The notes: generated by a model from the sequence alone, not told the origin. 64,000 nucleotides of DNA from Parablautia intestinalis (GCA_003612395.1 RAYQ01000019.1:41879-105878), one strand, 5' to 3'; positions 44,768-54,034 are shown, numbered from the stretch's first letter. Translations and numbers: made by a program.

Positions 44768-45456
44768 TTCGCACCCCCACCTGTAAACATATAGCCCATG
44801 CCATAAACAGTCTGAATATATTTTTTCCCGTCCTTTTCAATTTTACCCCGGATACGGCTGATCGCTGCTGTCAAGGTATGTTCATCCACATATTTTTCCT
44901 GGCTGTCCCACAAATCTTCCAACAATTTTTGACGGGTCAATAAAATTCCTTTATTTTTTGTAAAGACTTCCAGCATTCGATATTCCAGCGGAGCAAAAAT
45001 GACTTCATTTCCATTCAAAGTTGCCCGCATGGAAGAAAAGTCTATCATAAGCTGTCCATCATTATATATTTTGTGGGGTGGCTCTTTTTCCGCATTTTCC
45101 AGCAGAGAAAATATCGCTTTAACCTTGTGGCGCAACACACCGTTAGAAAACGGTTTTGTGATATAATCGGATGCTCCCAGCTCATAACCCTTTATCATGT
45201 CTTGTTCTAAATCATTTGCTGTCAGGAAGATCACAGCCGTATGTGAGTTTTCCTTGATTATTTTGCAAACCTCATAGCCAGAACCATCTGGCAGGTTGAT
45301 GTCCAGAATTACCAGATCATAGGTAGCTGCCTGAAAACAATGCTGTGTTTCTGCTGCGGTATAAGCAGAAGTAACTTTGTAGCCCTCAGCCAGCAGTATA
45401 TTGGAAAGCAGCTTATTCATGGTTGTGTCGTCCTCGACAATTAAAATCTGTTTCAT
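44764..45456 (-). CDS. OmpR-family response regulator
   Basis: 230 aa from ATG 45456 (AAGGAAG RBS). Receiver with VEDD at 7-10 and phospho-Asp D52, then a winged-helix domain (FAPLEYRMLEVFTKNKG, YVDEHTLTAAISRIRGKI, TVYGMGYMF). Coupled to the kinase. The shared direct repeats suggest that it activates its own operon and the ABC genes. Confidence 0.95.
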   Translation of the reverse strand: MKQILIVEDDTTMNKLLSNILLAEGYKVTSAYTAAETQHCFQAATYDLVILDINLPDGSGYEVCKIIKENSHTAVIFLTANDLEQDMIKGYELGASDYITKPFSNGVLRHKVKAIFSLLENAEKEPPHKIYNDGQLMIDFSSMRATLNGNEVIFAPLEYRMLEVFTKNKGILLTRQKLLEDLWDSQEKYVDEHTLTAAISRIRGKIEKDGKKYIQTVYGMGYMFTGGGAK

Positions 45457-45502
45457 GCACGCACTTCCTTTTTCGCTTTTAGCGTTAGTATAGCTGATAA
45501 AT

Positions 45503-45519
45503 GTCCGCAGAATGTTGCC
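45503..45519 (-). promoter_or_regulatory. 17-bp direct-repeat operator, site 3
   Basis: Minus strand GGCAACATTCTGCGGAC, followed by TATACT 10 bases on; 47 bases ahead of the response regulator start (autoregulation). Confidence 0.6.
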
Positions 45520-45787
45520 ACAGGCAGTATTTTTCAATTTGTTTTGGAAGTCGGGTATATTACAAGTATATTTCTAGCCGGGTGTTAATACAAGATGCGA
45601 AATGTGAATTATTTCATGTAGGTAACAGACAAATCATATCATAGAAACTTTCAACCTACGCATTGCAGGGCTGAAAACGGCCTGTTTCAAGGCTTCTCCC
45701 GCATGTTTGCAGGGTCGGGTGAATACTTTTATCCTACCCCGACAATAGCGGGTCTAAACTTATTTTTACTATAAGGCAGATGGAATT

Positions 45788-46287
45788 ATGGAAGCCTGCA
45801 TCCGGGTTGGGAATGAAAGCGTGGCTGCGCCTGTTCAGGAATGTGACATCAATACCATTCGCTCTGTACGCCGGAATCCAGTCATTGCAGATTTGTTTCA
45901 CCGTATGAAAAATATCGAACGGTGGGGATGCGGCCTGCGTAAGATCGTAAGTGAAACAGAAAAACTTCCAGGGTATGAAGAATATCTAAAACCGGAGTTT
46001 TTCTCAACACCCTCGGATTTCAGGGTGGTTTTGAAAAATGTGAACTACATCATGAGTGGTATTTCCACACATGACCTTGCTTTGACGCAAAAACAGGTTC
46101 TGCTATTGGACTTCTGCACCGGGGCCAGAAGCAGGGATGAGATGCAGTCATTTGTTGGGATTACAAACCACTCTCATTTTAGCAGGCTTATTTGAAGCTG
46201 CTGTTGGCATCTGGCAAACTTAAAATGACCATTCCTGATAAGCCTAAGAGCCGGAGCCCAAAATATATTGCAGCAAAAGAGCCATAG
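45788..46287 (+). pseudogene. AlbA-type ATP-binding transcriptional regulator fragment
   Basis: Frame 1 (45788-46195) reads the HATPase_c_4 portion: RRNPVIADLFHRMKNIERWG, GCGLRKIVSETEKLPGY. A one-base frameshift near 46190 moves on to KLLLASGKLKMTIPDKPKSR, ending at 46287, which is the usual C-terminus of such RecG-like regulators in mobile elements. The N-terminal AlbA_2 domain is missing. Broken at both levels; a relic. Confidence 0.7.
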
Positions 46288-46310
46288 ATCAATCAGGGTT
46301 GTGGATGGAA

Positions 46311-46694
46311 TCAGCCGATATTCCGGGAAAAAAACGGAGGAAGGCGCGGCGAAGAACGCCGTTTCTCCCTCCGCAGATGGGATATATCCTCCAAATTAGA
46401 ATCATAAACCCGCCCGGTTTCATGCACTTTACGGATCAGCTGGTTTAAGTTGTTGCTGTTCCGGCACAGGAGGAACACCAGTTCCTTCAGCTCCGGTAAA
46501 TCCAGCTTTACCACATAGCCATCCAGGGCCATTTTCCGAAGGTAGGCTTCCCGGTTGACGGTTCCAAGCTGGGACACTTTCTGCTCAACCAGGGCCAGCT
46601 CCTCCGGGGCTTGAAGGACTTTCCGCGCCTGCTTCAAAAACAGGTCGGTCACGCCAAAGAGCGTGACCGCGAAATATAAAATGATATTTACCAA
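46311..46694 (-). pseudogene. MobC-like relaxosome protein, truncated
   Basis: The central part (ALVEQKVSQLGTVNREAYLR, GYVVKLDLPELKELVFLL, SNNLNQLIRKVHETGRVYD) is typical MobC of Tn4555/Tn1549-like elements. The usual C-terminus (dense in Trp/Asp) is replaced by RSSPRLPPFFSRNIG, and the N-terminus by a hydrophobic lead that overlaps the next gene. No relaxase gene is present, so mobilisation is lost. Confidence 0.65.
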
Positions 46695-47338
46695 ATTTTG
46701 AATGGAAATAGAATGTTTGTAATAACTGCAAAAACTATTCCAATGCCAAGCATAACAAACATTTCTTTGGACTTTCTATGCAATATCACTATCATAAGCA
46801 GAAGTACAATTACTTCTAACCAATAACGAACAGAGAAATAAAAGAAGCCATAAGAAAACGCAGTATTGAACAGAGTACCTATAATACATGCTGATATTAT
46901 ACAAGCTATCCAACCGTTGCCTTTTGCATACCAACATAAATATGCGAGGAATGGAGATAAAACAGTGAACGCAATCCAAATCATAGCGTAACTTTTTGGG
47001 AAAAATCCCGCAATAAAATTACTATATAGATAATAACTTGACACCATGCCAACAAAGAAAATAAAGACATCAACAGCAGCTTTTACAGCGGATTGACTAT
47101 ACACAGAAATACAAACTGCTATAAAAATCCAAGGCGAAAAACGCCCCAAGAAATTGTGTAAGTCTATTGAAGTATCAATCATCATCAAAAATGATGGTAA
47201 GTATGCTTGTTGATGGTCCAGGTATTTTGAAAATGTACCTAACCCAATACCCAATAAAAATATTCCAACAGTAATGAAGATCTGCTTTTCTGTAGGAAAT
47301 TTATTTTGTGGTGTTCGTACTTTATCTAATAATTTCAT
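46688..47338 (-). CDS. Multi-pass membrane protein, hypothetical
   Basis: 216 aa with about six membrane helices (IFITVGIFLLGIGLG, FSPWIFIAVCISVYS, AVDVFIFFVGMVSSYYLY, AMIWIAFTVLSPFLAYL, CIISACIIGTLFNTAF, WLEVIVLLLMIVIL). AT-rich and intact, with RBS GAGGT. Overlaps the MobC remnant by 7 bases. Probably cargo of the former element; function unknown. Confidence 0.75.
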   Translation of the reverse strand: MKLLDKVRTPQNKFPTEKQIFITVGIFLLGIGLGTFSKYLDHQQAYLPSFLMMIDTSIDLHNFLGRFSPWIFIAVCISVYSQSAVKAAVDVFIFFVGMVSSYYLYSNFIAGFFPKSYAMIWIAFTVLSPFLAYLCWYAKGNGWIACIISACIIGTLFNTAFSYGFFYFSVRYWLEVIVLLLMIVILHRKSKEMFVMLGIGIVFAVITNILFPFKIW

Positions 47339-47596
47339 GTGTTTACCTCACAGGTTACATTGTTATAGGACATAAATCACTGGGAAGCATTAGATATCCT
47401 ATAAGCAAAGATTATACTACACAAGTATGAACATTTCTACTTCAAAAAAGCGTGATAACCCTAACATAAAAAATAAGCAATATAACGGACTATGAAAGAA
47501 GCATTTTTTACATTTTGCCGTTATACAGACAGTCGTCCCATGTGATACAATCAAGATACGGAATAGTGGGGCTGGCTGTCGGAAACGGAGGAAACC

Positions 47597-47760
47597 ATGT
47601 AAGACAGACCATCCAAAAAATCACCGCCCTTTATCCTGGATTATCCCATGAGGACGAGCTGCAAGGCGAGAGCAATTCCATAAGCAGCCAGAAGCGAATC
47701 CCTGAAAACTACGCCAAACAGAACGGCTTCGGCAATCTGAAATGGTACACGGATGTGTAG
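47597..47760 (+). pseudogene. Large serine recombinase, N-terminal remnant
   Basis: GGAGGAAACC is followed by ATG 47597, but a base has been lost right after the start (ATG then TAA). In the shifted frame the start of a Tn1549/TndX-type integrase is plain: RQTIQKITALYPGLSHEDEL, then GESNSISSQKRIPENYAK, and it stops at 47758-47760. The catalytic Ser region (normally YCRLS) reads YPGLS. Only about 50 of the expected 550 residues remain. Confidence 0.75.
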
Positions 47761-47808
47761 AACCAACCTTGATACAATTTAATGCGGTGTAACGCCTTGA
47801 AATACTGT

Positions 47809-47854
47809 AAATAAGGCTTGCGGGATGGTTTTCGCCACTCGGCAAGCCTTATTT
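47809..47854 (+). terminator. Terminator after recombinase remnant
   Basis: AAATAAGGCTTGC (47809-47821) pairs perfectly with GCAAGCCTTATTT (47842-47854), T-rich end. The rest of 47855-48050 holds no gene. Confidence 0.8.
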
Positions 47855-48054
47855 TTTATGCCGCCTGACAGGGACTTGCCTTCGCTATTCGGCAGGGGTA
47901 TATGGAATCTGTACACCCCTTGAGGGCAAAATTAAAAAGTATTAAGAAGTGAAGAAAATTGTCGTTTTTACTATTTTTATCTGTTCACGATATAGCTTTT
48001 TTGGCTGTCTATACGATTTTGGATCTTCCAATTCCATTTTTTACTGATACCCTC

Positions 48055-48109
48055 TTGACAACTGTGTTTTTCTGAATTATAATTGAAACATCGTTATGAA
48101 ACACTGTTA
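48055..48109 (+). promoter_or_regulatory. Promoter of TetR gene 1 with tandem operator-like repeat
   Basis: TTGACA (48055-48060), 17-nt spacer, TATAAT (48078-48083). Immediately downstream the direct repeat TGAAACATCGTTA / TGAAACACTGTTA (48084-48109). Its CACTGTTA matches half of the perfect operator at 55560-55583, suggesting related TetR binding sites. Confidence 0.75.
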
Positions 48110-48130
48110 TTAAAGAGAGAAGGTGAACAG

Positions 48131-48766
48131 GTGGCAAAGCAGATCGAGGGCGTGTATGAGAGGATACTGGAATGCGCAAAAAAGGAATTCCTCGAAAAAG
48201 GCTACACAGATGCCTCCCTGCGGACGATTGCCGCAGAAGCGGAAACAAGTACCAATTCCATTTACGTCCGCTTTAAAGATAAGGAAGGGCTGTTTGCCGC
48301 CATTGTGGAGCCGGTTTCAGAAGAGTTCATGTCCCGATGTCTGGATGTGCAGGAAACATTCCATTCTTTTGACAGCGATGTCCAGCGCCGGGAGGTTGGG
48401 AAGTATTCTTCTGATGCGATGCTTGGAATGGTGGATTACATCTACGACCACTTTGACGAATTCCGTTTGCTGTTGGATGCTTCCCATGGCACGAAGTTCT
48501 GTAATTTTGTGAACGGGCTGGTATCCATGGAAGAGGAATACACATGGAAGTGGCTGGAGGCAACAGGTTCCCGTCTGGAGCCGGTGGGCGGGCTGACCGC
48601 AGATTTTTATCACATGATGGTCACTGCATATTTTGAAGGAATCTTTGAAGTGGTCCGCCATGGGATGGACAGGGAAGATGCGAAAAAATATGTCGCCATG
48701 ATGGGAAAATACCACCATGGGGGATTTTTGGCAATCGTCGGGGAAGAAACGGCGGAAATAAAATAG
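48131..48766 (+). CDS. TetR-family regulator 1
   Basis: 211 aa from GTG 48131 (GAAGGTGA RBS; ATG 48095 lies within the promoter/operator). HTH in the first 50 residues (ILECAKKEFLEKGYTDASLRTIAAEAETSTNSIYVRF type), then a C-terminal ligand domain with HGTKFCNFVNGL. Precedes ABC pair 1 and is probably its local, autoregulated repressor. 35-40% like TetR 2 by eye (shared YDHFDEFRLLL / CEHMDEFYLIL region). Confidence 0.93.
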   Translation: MAKQIEGVYERILECAKKEFLEKGYTDASLRTIAAEAETSTNSIYVRFKDKEGLFAAIVEPVSEEFMSRCLDVQETFHSFDSDVQRREVGKYSSDAMLGMVDYIYDHFDEFRLLLDASHGTKFCNFVNGLVSMEEEYTWKWLEATGSRLEPVGGLTADFYHMMVTAYFEGIFEVVRHGMDREDAKKYVAMMGKYHHGGFLAIVGEETAEIK

Positions 48767-48770
48767 GTTC

Positions 48771-48908
48771 TTAAGGCTGCCAGAACTGCAACAGGGTGCT
48801 AAGTGCCAGTGGCACTTGTTTGGCACCGACCGGAACGGAGTGGAGACTAAGCGCCAGTGGCGCTTGTTCAGGACGGACCGAAGCGGAGCGTAGACCAGGC
48901 AGCCTTAA
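48771..48908 (+). repeat. Long hairpin with two 48-bp direct repeats
   Basis: Outer arms TTAAGGCTGCC (48771-48781) and GGCAGCCTTAA (48898-48908). Inside, copy A (48799-48846) and copy B (48847-48895) both start CTAAG.GCCAGTGGC.CTTGTT. Copy A has TGCCA/TGGCA and copy B CGCCA/TGGCG, a compensated stem change. Probably a structured RNA or attenuator between the TetR and ABC genes. Confidence 0.7.
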
Positions 48909-48921
48909 AATAAACCAATAG

Positions 48922-48937
48922 GTTAGCGAAAACTAAT
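48922..48937 (+). promoter_or_regulatory. Iron-box-like 16-bp site 1
   Basis: GTTAGCGAAAACTAAT, an imperfect inverted repeat GTTAG-N6-CTAA(C/T), 22 bases ahead of ABC gene 1. Matches sites at 53697 and 56409. Confidence 0.6.
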
Positions 48938-48958
48938 TAAAATAAGGAGGAACTGATT

Positions 48959-50740
48959 ATGCAAAAGCAACGAACAGAACGTCCTGCGGGCAGTTCTTAT
49001 GCTTCACAAAATCCACTGCTCCGCATATGGGGTTGGGGAAAAGATGAACATGGCCGCCTGATCGGAGCGGTCATAAGCGCACTCATTGCTGTAGTGCTGG
49101 GGATGCTGCCCTATTTTGCGGCGGCACAGGTTATCATCGGTATGCTGGCTGGGGAAAAGGACCTGTCCTTTTATCTGCCATGGTTAGGTCTGGGACTAGC
49201 GGGATATGCCGCACGCACGCTTCTTTACAATATGGCATTGTCCATGTCCCATAAGGCGACCTTTTCCATTCTGAAGAGCATCCGGAAGAATATATTGGAA
49301 AAACTGCCGAAGCTGCCCCTTGGGACGGTCATGGATATGTCCAGCGGGAAGATGAAGCAGATCATCGTGGACCAGGTGGACGGAATGGAGACCACGCTTG
49401 CCCATCTGTTCCCAGAGCTGACTGCCAATATTGCAGGGCCGCTCTTTATCGTGGTCTGCCTGTTTGTTCTGGATTGGCGCATGGCGCTTTTGTCCATCGT
49501 GACGCTCCCGGTTGGGATGGCATTTATGATGTCGGTTATGGGGAGCTATGCGAAGAATTATGAAGGCGCAGTGAAGACTACACAGGAGATGAACGGGACT
49601 ATCGTGGAATACATAGGCGGCATCGAGGTCATCAAGGCGTTTAACCAGGGAAAGTCATCTTATGAGAAATTCGCAGACAGGGTAAAGGCAAATGCCTCCT
49701 ATTACTACAATTGGATGAAAAAAAGCCAGTTCGGAGTGTCTATGGGTTATTCCATCGTGCCTGCCTCGCTGGTTACAATCCTGCCGGTGGGCTGGCTCTG
49801 GTACAGGAATGGAAGCCTGCCGGTGGAAACCTTTATCATGGTCATCATCCTGTCCCTTGGCATTGCGGGGCCGCTCATTGCCGCAATGAACTTTGTAGAC
49901 ACGCTTGCTACGATCGGCACAACGGTGGCATCTGTGGATGAACTTCTTTCCGCAGAGGAACAGCATCATGGTGACAAGGAGGTCCGTATCAAGGGTAAGG
50001 ATATTGAACTGTCCCATGTTTCCTTCGGTTACCATGAAGATAAGAACATTCTGCGTGATGTGAGTCTTTCCATCCCCGCAGGGAGAATGACAGCGCTGGT
50101 GGGGCCTTCCGGTTCCGGCAAATCCACCATTGCAAAACTCATCGCCGGTTTTTGGGATGTAAAGGACGGGGCGGTGTCCATGGGCGGCGTGGATGAAAAG
50201 AAGATTCCGCTGGAACAGCTCTATGACCAGGTGGCATTTGTATCCCAGGATAATTATCTGTTTGACGAGAGCGTCCGGGAAAATATCCGCATGGGTAAGC
50301 TGGCTGCCACGGATAAGGAAGTGGAAGCGGCTGCCAAAGCTGCGGGGTGCGATGCCTTTATACGCTCCCTGGAAAAAGGATATGAGACAAATGTTGGCGG
50401 AGGCGGCGCACACCTTTCGGGCGGTGAACGTCAGAGGATTGCCATTGCGAGGGCAATGCTAAAGGATGCGCCCATCGTGATACTGGATGAGGCCACCGCC
50501 TATATTGACTCTGAAAATGAGGCAGTCATCCAGAAAGCGATTGCAAAGCTGGTACGGGGTAAAACGGTGATTGTGATTGCCCACAGGCTTTCAACCATTA
50601 AGGATGCTGATAAAATTGTTGTGGTAAAGGACGGCAAAATAGAAGCGGCCGGAAAACATGAGGAATTAAGAAAGACCTGCCCTCTCTATGAATCCATGTG
50701 GCAGGCACATATCGGTGCAAAGGACGGTGATGTGGCATGA
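48959..50740 (+). CDS. ABC exporter-fold half transporter 1A
   Basis: 593 aa. Type IV ABC fold: six membrane helices (about 35-320) then the ATPase domain with Walker [18 protein letters not shown], Walker B IVILDEATA and H-loop VIAHRLS. The stop overlaps the 1B start (ATGA), so a heterodimer is likely. With an AraC regulator and flavodoxin nearby it resembles YbtP/IrtA siderophore or heme transporters, which import despite the exporter fold; drug export is the alternative. RBS AAGGAGG. Confidence 0.93.
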   Translation: MQKQRTERPAGSSYASQNPLLRIWGWGKDEHGRLIGAVISALIAVVLGMLPYFAAAQVIIGMLAGEKDLSFYLPWLGLGLAGYAARTLLYNMALSMSHKATFSILKSIRKNILEKLPKLPLGTVMDMSSGKMKQIIVDQVDGMETTLAHLFPELTANIAGPLFIVVCLFVLDWRMALLSIVTLPVGMAFMMSVMGSYAKNYEGAVKTTQEMNGTIVEYIGGIEVIKAFNQGKSSYEKFADRVKANASYYYNWMKKSQFGVSMGYSIVPASLVTILPVGWLWYRNGSLPVETFIMVIILSLGIAGPLIAAMNFVDTLATIGTTVASVDELLSAEEQHHGDKEVRIKGKDIELSHVSFGYHEDKNILRDVSLSIPAGRMTALVGPSGSGKSTIAKLIAGFWDVKDGAVSMGGVDEKKIPLEQLYDQVAFVSQDNYLFDESVRENIRMGKLAATDKEVEAAAKAAGCDAFIRSLEKGYETNVGGGGAHLSGGERQRIAIARAMLKDAPIVILDEATAYIDSENEAVIQKAIAKLVRGKTVIVIAHRLSTIKDADKIVVVKDGKIEAAGKHEELRKTCPLYESMWQAHIGAKDGDVA

Positions 50741-52491
50741 TAGAAGCATTCAGAAAAATATGGCGGTTTGCCGGAGAAGAGCGGGCAAACATCAATAAAT
50801 CCGTAGCGGTAAAATTTTTAAATGCAGTGTTCCATATGCTGGAGGTCAGCGCCATCTATTTTGTGATTGTGGCTCTGACGCAGGGGGTCGCAGGAAATGA
50901 TGCGGCCTGGACGGCATTGGCATTTATGGCAGTCAGCATTATCGGTAATGCGGTGACGACTGCTTTTTCCAAGAACCAGCAGACACACGCAGGGTATTTC
51001 ATGGCGGCAAATGAGAGGATTAAAATCGGCAATCTCTTAAAAGGCGTGCCAATGGGATTTTTCAATGAGAACAGCCTTGGCGAAGTGACCGGCGTATGCA
51101 CCACGGTGCTTGGGAATATTGAGATGCTGGTTCCTATGGTGCTGGTGGATATCATGGGCGGCCTGATCGGGACGGTTGTCTTTACAGCGATGATCCTGGT
51201 ATTCGAATGGCGCGTGGGGCTGGTCGCCCTGGCAGGTATTTTCGTATATTTCTTAATTGTCTCGTCCATGGAGAAAAAGTCCGCGGCTATCGCGCCGAAT
51301 GCACAGAAGTCGCAGACGGCACTCACCTCTGCAGTTCTGGAATATGTGCAGGGGATGGGCATCGTCAAATCCTTTAATTTGAGCGGCAGGGGCGATAAGA
51401 GGGCGCAGGATGCCTTGGAGTATAACAGGAAGAGCAACCTTGACATGGAAAAGCTGATGACGCCTTATACAATCTTTCAGGAGCTGGTGCTTCAGATTGC
51501 GGGGATTGCCATGATGTCCGTATCAATTTTCTGCTGGATAGACGGCACGATGTCTATTGCCAATGCGCTGATGTGCATTGTGATGTCCTTCCTTGTGTTC
51601 GGGCAGATCAAATTGTTCGGCATGGGAATGTCCATGCTGCGCCTTGCCTCGGCAAGCATTGACCGCACTTTGCAGACGGAAGGAATGGAGCAGATGGATG
51701 AGAAAGGGAAGGCGTTTTCTCCAAAGAGCCATGGGATTGAATTTAAAAATGTGCATTTCTCTTATGGGAACACGCCCACCGCTGGTGGGCGGGAGATACT
51801 CCATGGCATTGATGTGACATTGCCTGACAGGACTACCACAGCAGTCATCGGACCTTCCGGTTCTGGCAAGACTACCCTCTGCAACCTGATCGCCCGCTTT
51901 TGGGATGTGGACAGCGGCAGCGTGAAGATCGGCGGGAAGGATGTGCGGGAATACACGCTGGAGTCTTTGATGGAGCAGATCAGCATGGTGTTCCAGAATG
52001 TATATTTATTTGCGGACACGATTGAGAACAACATCAAGTTCGGCCGCCCGCAGGCGACCCATGCAGAAGTGGCGGAGGCGGCAAGGAAAGCCTGCTGTGC
52101 AGATTTTATTGAAGCCCTTTCGGACGGGTACGATACGGTGATCGGAGAAGGCGGTGCATCTCTTTCCGGCGGTGAAAAGCAGCGTATTTCTATCGCAAGG
52201 GCGATGCTGAAGGACGCCCCCATTGTTATCCTTGACGAGGCGACCGCCAATGTGGACCCGGAGAACGAGGACCGGCTGCAGAAGGCAATTGAGGAACTGA
52301 CCAGAGATAAGACCATCATCATGATTGCACACAGGCTGAAGACCGTGCGGAATTCCGACCAGATACTTGTGGTGGACGAGGGGCGTATTGTCCAGAAAGG
52401 AAAGCATGAGGAGCTGATCGGACAGGAAGGCATCTATGCGGATTTTGTGTTAGGAAGGAAAGAGGCCATCGGCTGGAAACTGAATGCATAG
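50737..52491 (+). CDS. ABC exporter-fold half transporter 1B
   Basis: 584 aa. Six helices, Walker A GPSGSGKTT, LSGGEKQRISIARAM, Walker B IVILDEATANVDPEN, IAHRLKT. Partner of 1A (4-base overlap). The N-terminal part (FLNAVFHMLEVSAIYFVIVALTQG) is typical of YbtQ/IrtB-like subunits. The AraC gene follows after 84 bases. Confidence 0.93.
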   Translation: MIEAFRKIWRFAGEERANINKSVAVKFLNAVFHMLEVSAIYFVIVALTQGVAGNDAAWTALAFMAVSIIGNAVTTAFSKNQQTHAGYFMAANERIKIGNLLKGVPMGFFNENSLGEVTGVCTTVLGNIEMLVPMVLVDIMGGLIGTVVFTAMILVFEWRVGLVALAGIFVYFLIVSSMEKKSAAIAPNAQKSQTALTSAVLEYVQGMGIVKSFNLSGRGDKRAQDALEYNRKSNLDMEKLMTPYTIFQELVLQIAGIAMMSVSIFCWIDGTMSIANALMCIVMSFLVFGQIKLFGMGMSMLRLASASIDRTLQTEGMEQMDEKGKAFSPKSHGIEFKNVHFSYGNTPTAGGREILHGIDVTLPDRTTTAVIGPSGSGKTTLCNLIARFWDVDSGSVKIGGKDVREYTLESLMEQISMVFQNVYLFADTIENNIKFGRPQATHAEVAEAARKACCADFIEALSDGYDTVIGEGGASLSGGEKQRISIARAMLKDAPIVILDEATANVDPENEDRLQKAIEELTRDKTIIMIAHRLKTVRNSDQILVVDEGRIVQKGKHEELIGQEGIYADFVLGRKEAIGWKLNA

Positions 52492-52575
52492 GATTTGGTC
52501 ATATGTTTTGATAAAGCTGTGCGGGGTGCAGGCAGGATAAGGGGCTGCATGGCGGCTCCTGTAAAAAGAGGTGTT

Positions 52576-53562
52576 ATGATGGATTACAGAGAAAAGGATG
52601 AAAGGAATATCTGCTGCGCCCTGTGCAGTGAATCAGGCAAATCCCCGGAATACGAGCCGGAAATACACAGGTTCCGAAATGGCAGGGGTGATGCAGAGGT
52701 TGAGTCCTACAAAGTGTTTCCGGGAATTGAGCTGAATATTTACTCTGTGCATATGGACAGTTTTTTCTTCGGGGCAGAGGAAGAGGGGAACTTTATGGAA
52801 ATACACCACTGCCGTGAAGGGAGGATGGAGCAGGGGCTGGAGGATGATAGGAGCGCCTATATTATGCCGGGCGACCTGTCCGTTACGGTAAAAAAACAGA
52901 GTTCCGGTGAATACAGTTTCCCCCTCTGCCATTACCACGGCATTTCCATATGCATTGATACCAATGCCGCGCCGGAGTGCCTTTCCTGCTTCCTGGAGGA
53001 TGTTAATGTCCGTCCCAGGGAGCTGGCAGGGCGGCTGTGCGCAGACAAAAACTGCTTTATTATCCGTTCCCAGGCATATATCGAGCATATCTTTTCTGAG
53101 TTGTATTCGGTGCCGGAAGAATGTAAAAAGGGCTATTTCAAAATAAAGGTTCTGGAACTGCTTTTCGTGCTTGGGAGCATTAGCCCGGAAAAGAACAGCG
53201 CACCCGCCCTTTCGCTGTCAAAATTGCAGGCGGAGCTTGCCAAGGAAGCCGCCGGATGGCTTGCGGAGAATTTAGACAGACAGGTATTCGTGTCTGAGCT
53301 TTCCGGCAGGTTCCATGTATCGCAGACCCATCTCCAGAACGCATTCAAAGGCGTGTATGGCGTTCCCGTGAGTTCCTATATCCGGATTTTGAAAATGCAG
53401 TCTGCCGCCCTGCGGCTGATCCATACGGACGCTGCAATATTGGAGATAGCCTCCGAATTCGGATACAGCAATGCGGGGAAATTTGCTGCTACATTCCAGA
53501 AAATCATGGGGGAGACTCCGGGCGAATACAGGAAAATGCACGGAATTACGGGATGGCAGTGA
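52576..53562 (+). CDS. AraC-family regulator
   Basis: 328 aa from ATG 52576 (or ATG 52579) after AGAGGTG; the frame opens at 52495 without an RBS. N-terminal domain with a Cys cluster (ICCALC) and a cupin-like core (GIELNIYSVHMDSFFFG, MEIHHCREGRMEQGL), and C-terminal HTH pair (VFVSELSGRFHVSQTHLQNAF, ILEIASEFGYSNAGKFAATFQ). Resembles YbtA/PchR-type regulators that bind a siderophore and activate transport genes; this fits its place behind the ABC pair. Confidence 0.9.
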   Translation: MMDYREKDERNICCALCSESGKSPEYEPEIHRFRNGRGDAEVESYKVFPGIELNIYSVHMDSFFFGAEEEGNFMEIHHCREGRMEQGLEDDRSAYIMPGDLSVTVKKQSSGEYSFPLCHYHGISICIDTNAAPECLSCFLEDVNVRPRELAGRLCADKNCFIIRSQAYIEHIFSELYSVPEECKKGYFKIKVLELLFVLGSISPEKNSAPALSLSKLQAELAKEAAGWLAENLDRQVFVSELSGRFHVSQTHLQNAFKGVYGVPVSSYIRILKMQSAALRLIHTDAAILEIASEFGYSNAGKFAATFQKIMGETPGEYRKMHGITGWQ

Positions 53563-53572
53563 CTTCCACTCT

Positions 53573-53602
53573 AAAACAGCGCTTCCTAAAGAGTGCTGTT
53601 TT
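53573..53602 (+). terminator. Terminator after AraC gene
   Basis: AAAACAGC (53573-53580) pairs with GCTGTTTT (53595-53602), with inner GU pairs; T-rich end. Confidence 0.7.
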
Positions 53603-53696
53603 GGAGCATTTTTCTGTTTTGATGGAGCGGAAAAGAATGAAAAAGGATGCTATCATTTTAATGTGCCTTGCAAGAGGCTCTTATTTTTGACAATGG

Positions 53697-53712
53697 GTTA
53701 GTTTACACTAAC
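53697..53712 (+). promoter_or_regulatory. Iron-box-like 16-bp site 2
   Basis: GTTAGTTTACACTAAC, a perfect 6+6 inverted repeat, overlapping a TTGACA at 53687-53692 and 20 bases ahead of the DUF2325 gene. Most regular of the three copies. Confidence 0.7.
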
Positions 53713-53731
53713 TGAAAGGAGATGAAGCGGG

Positions 53732-54034
53732 ATGAGCGTGGTGATTGTCGGAGGGAATGAATGTATGGTCCGTCAATATAAAGAGCTGTGCAGGGAATAT
53801 AAATGTAAGGCGAAAGTATACCCCAAAATGGCAGGAAATTTGAAAAATATCGGGTTGCCGGACCTGCTTGTGCTGTTCACAAGCACGGTTTCCCATAAAA
53901 TGGTACGCAGTGCATTGGAGCAGACGAAAGGAAAGCCGGTAAGGACGGTCCGTTCCCATACAAGCTCCATAAACGCGCTCCGGGAAATCCTGGAAGGCCA
54001 TATGGAGGAAAGCGGGGATGGTATGTATGTCTGA
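53732..54034 (+). CDS. DUF2325 protein
   Basis: 100 aa. MSVVIVGGNECMVRQYKELC and LLVLFTSTVSHKMVRSALEQ are typical of DUF2325, a small Rossmann-like family often next to iron/feoAB or flavodoxin genes in Firmicutes. RBS GAAAGGAG. Overlaps the next gene by 17 bases. Confidence 0.88.
   Translation: MSVVIVGGNECMVRQYKELCREYKCKAKVYPKMAGNLKNIGLPDLLVLFTSTVSHKMVRSALEQTKGKPVRTVRSHTSSINALREILEGHMEESGDGMYV

Noticed and set aside
45660..45770. Short plus-strand ORF reading IAGLKTACFKASPACLQGRV
   Set aside because: No start codon or RBS; probably residual mobile-element DNA.
49655..50413. 252-codon minus-strand open frame
   Set aside because: Antisense shadow of ABC gene 1A; His/Cys-rich composition and no family features.
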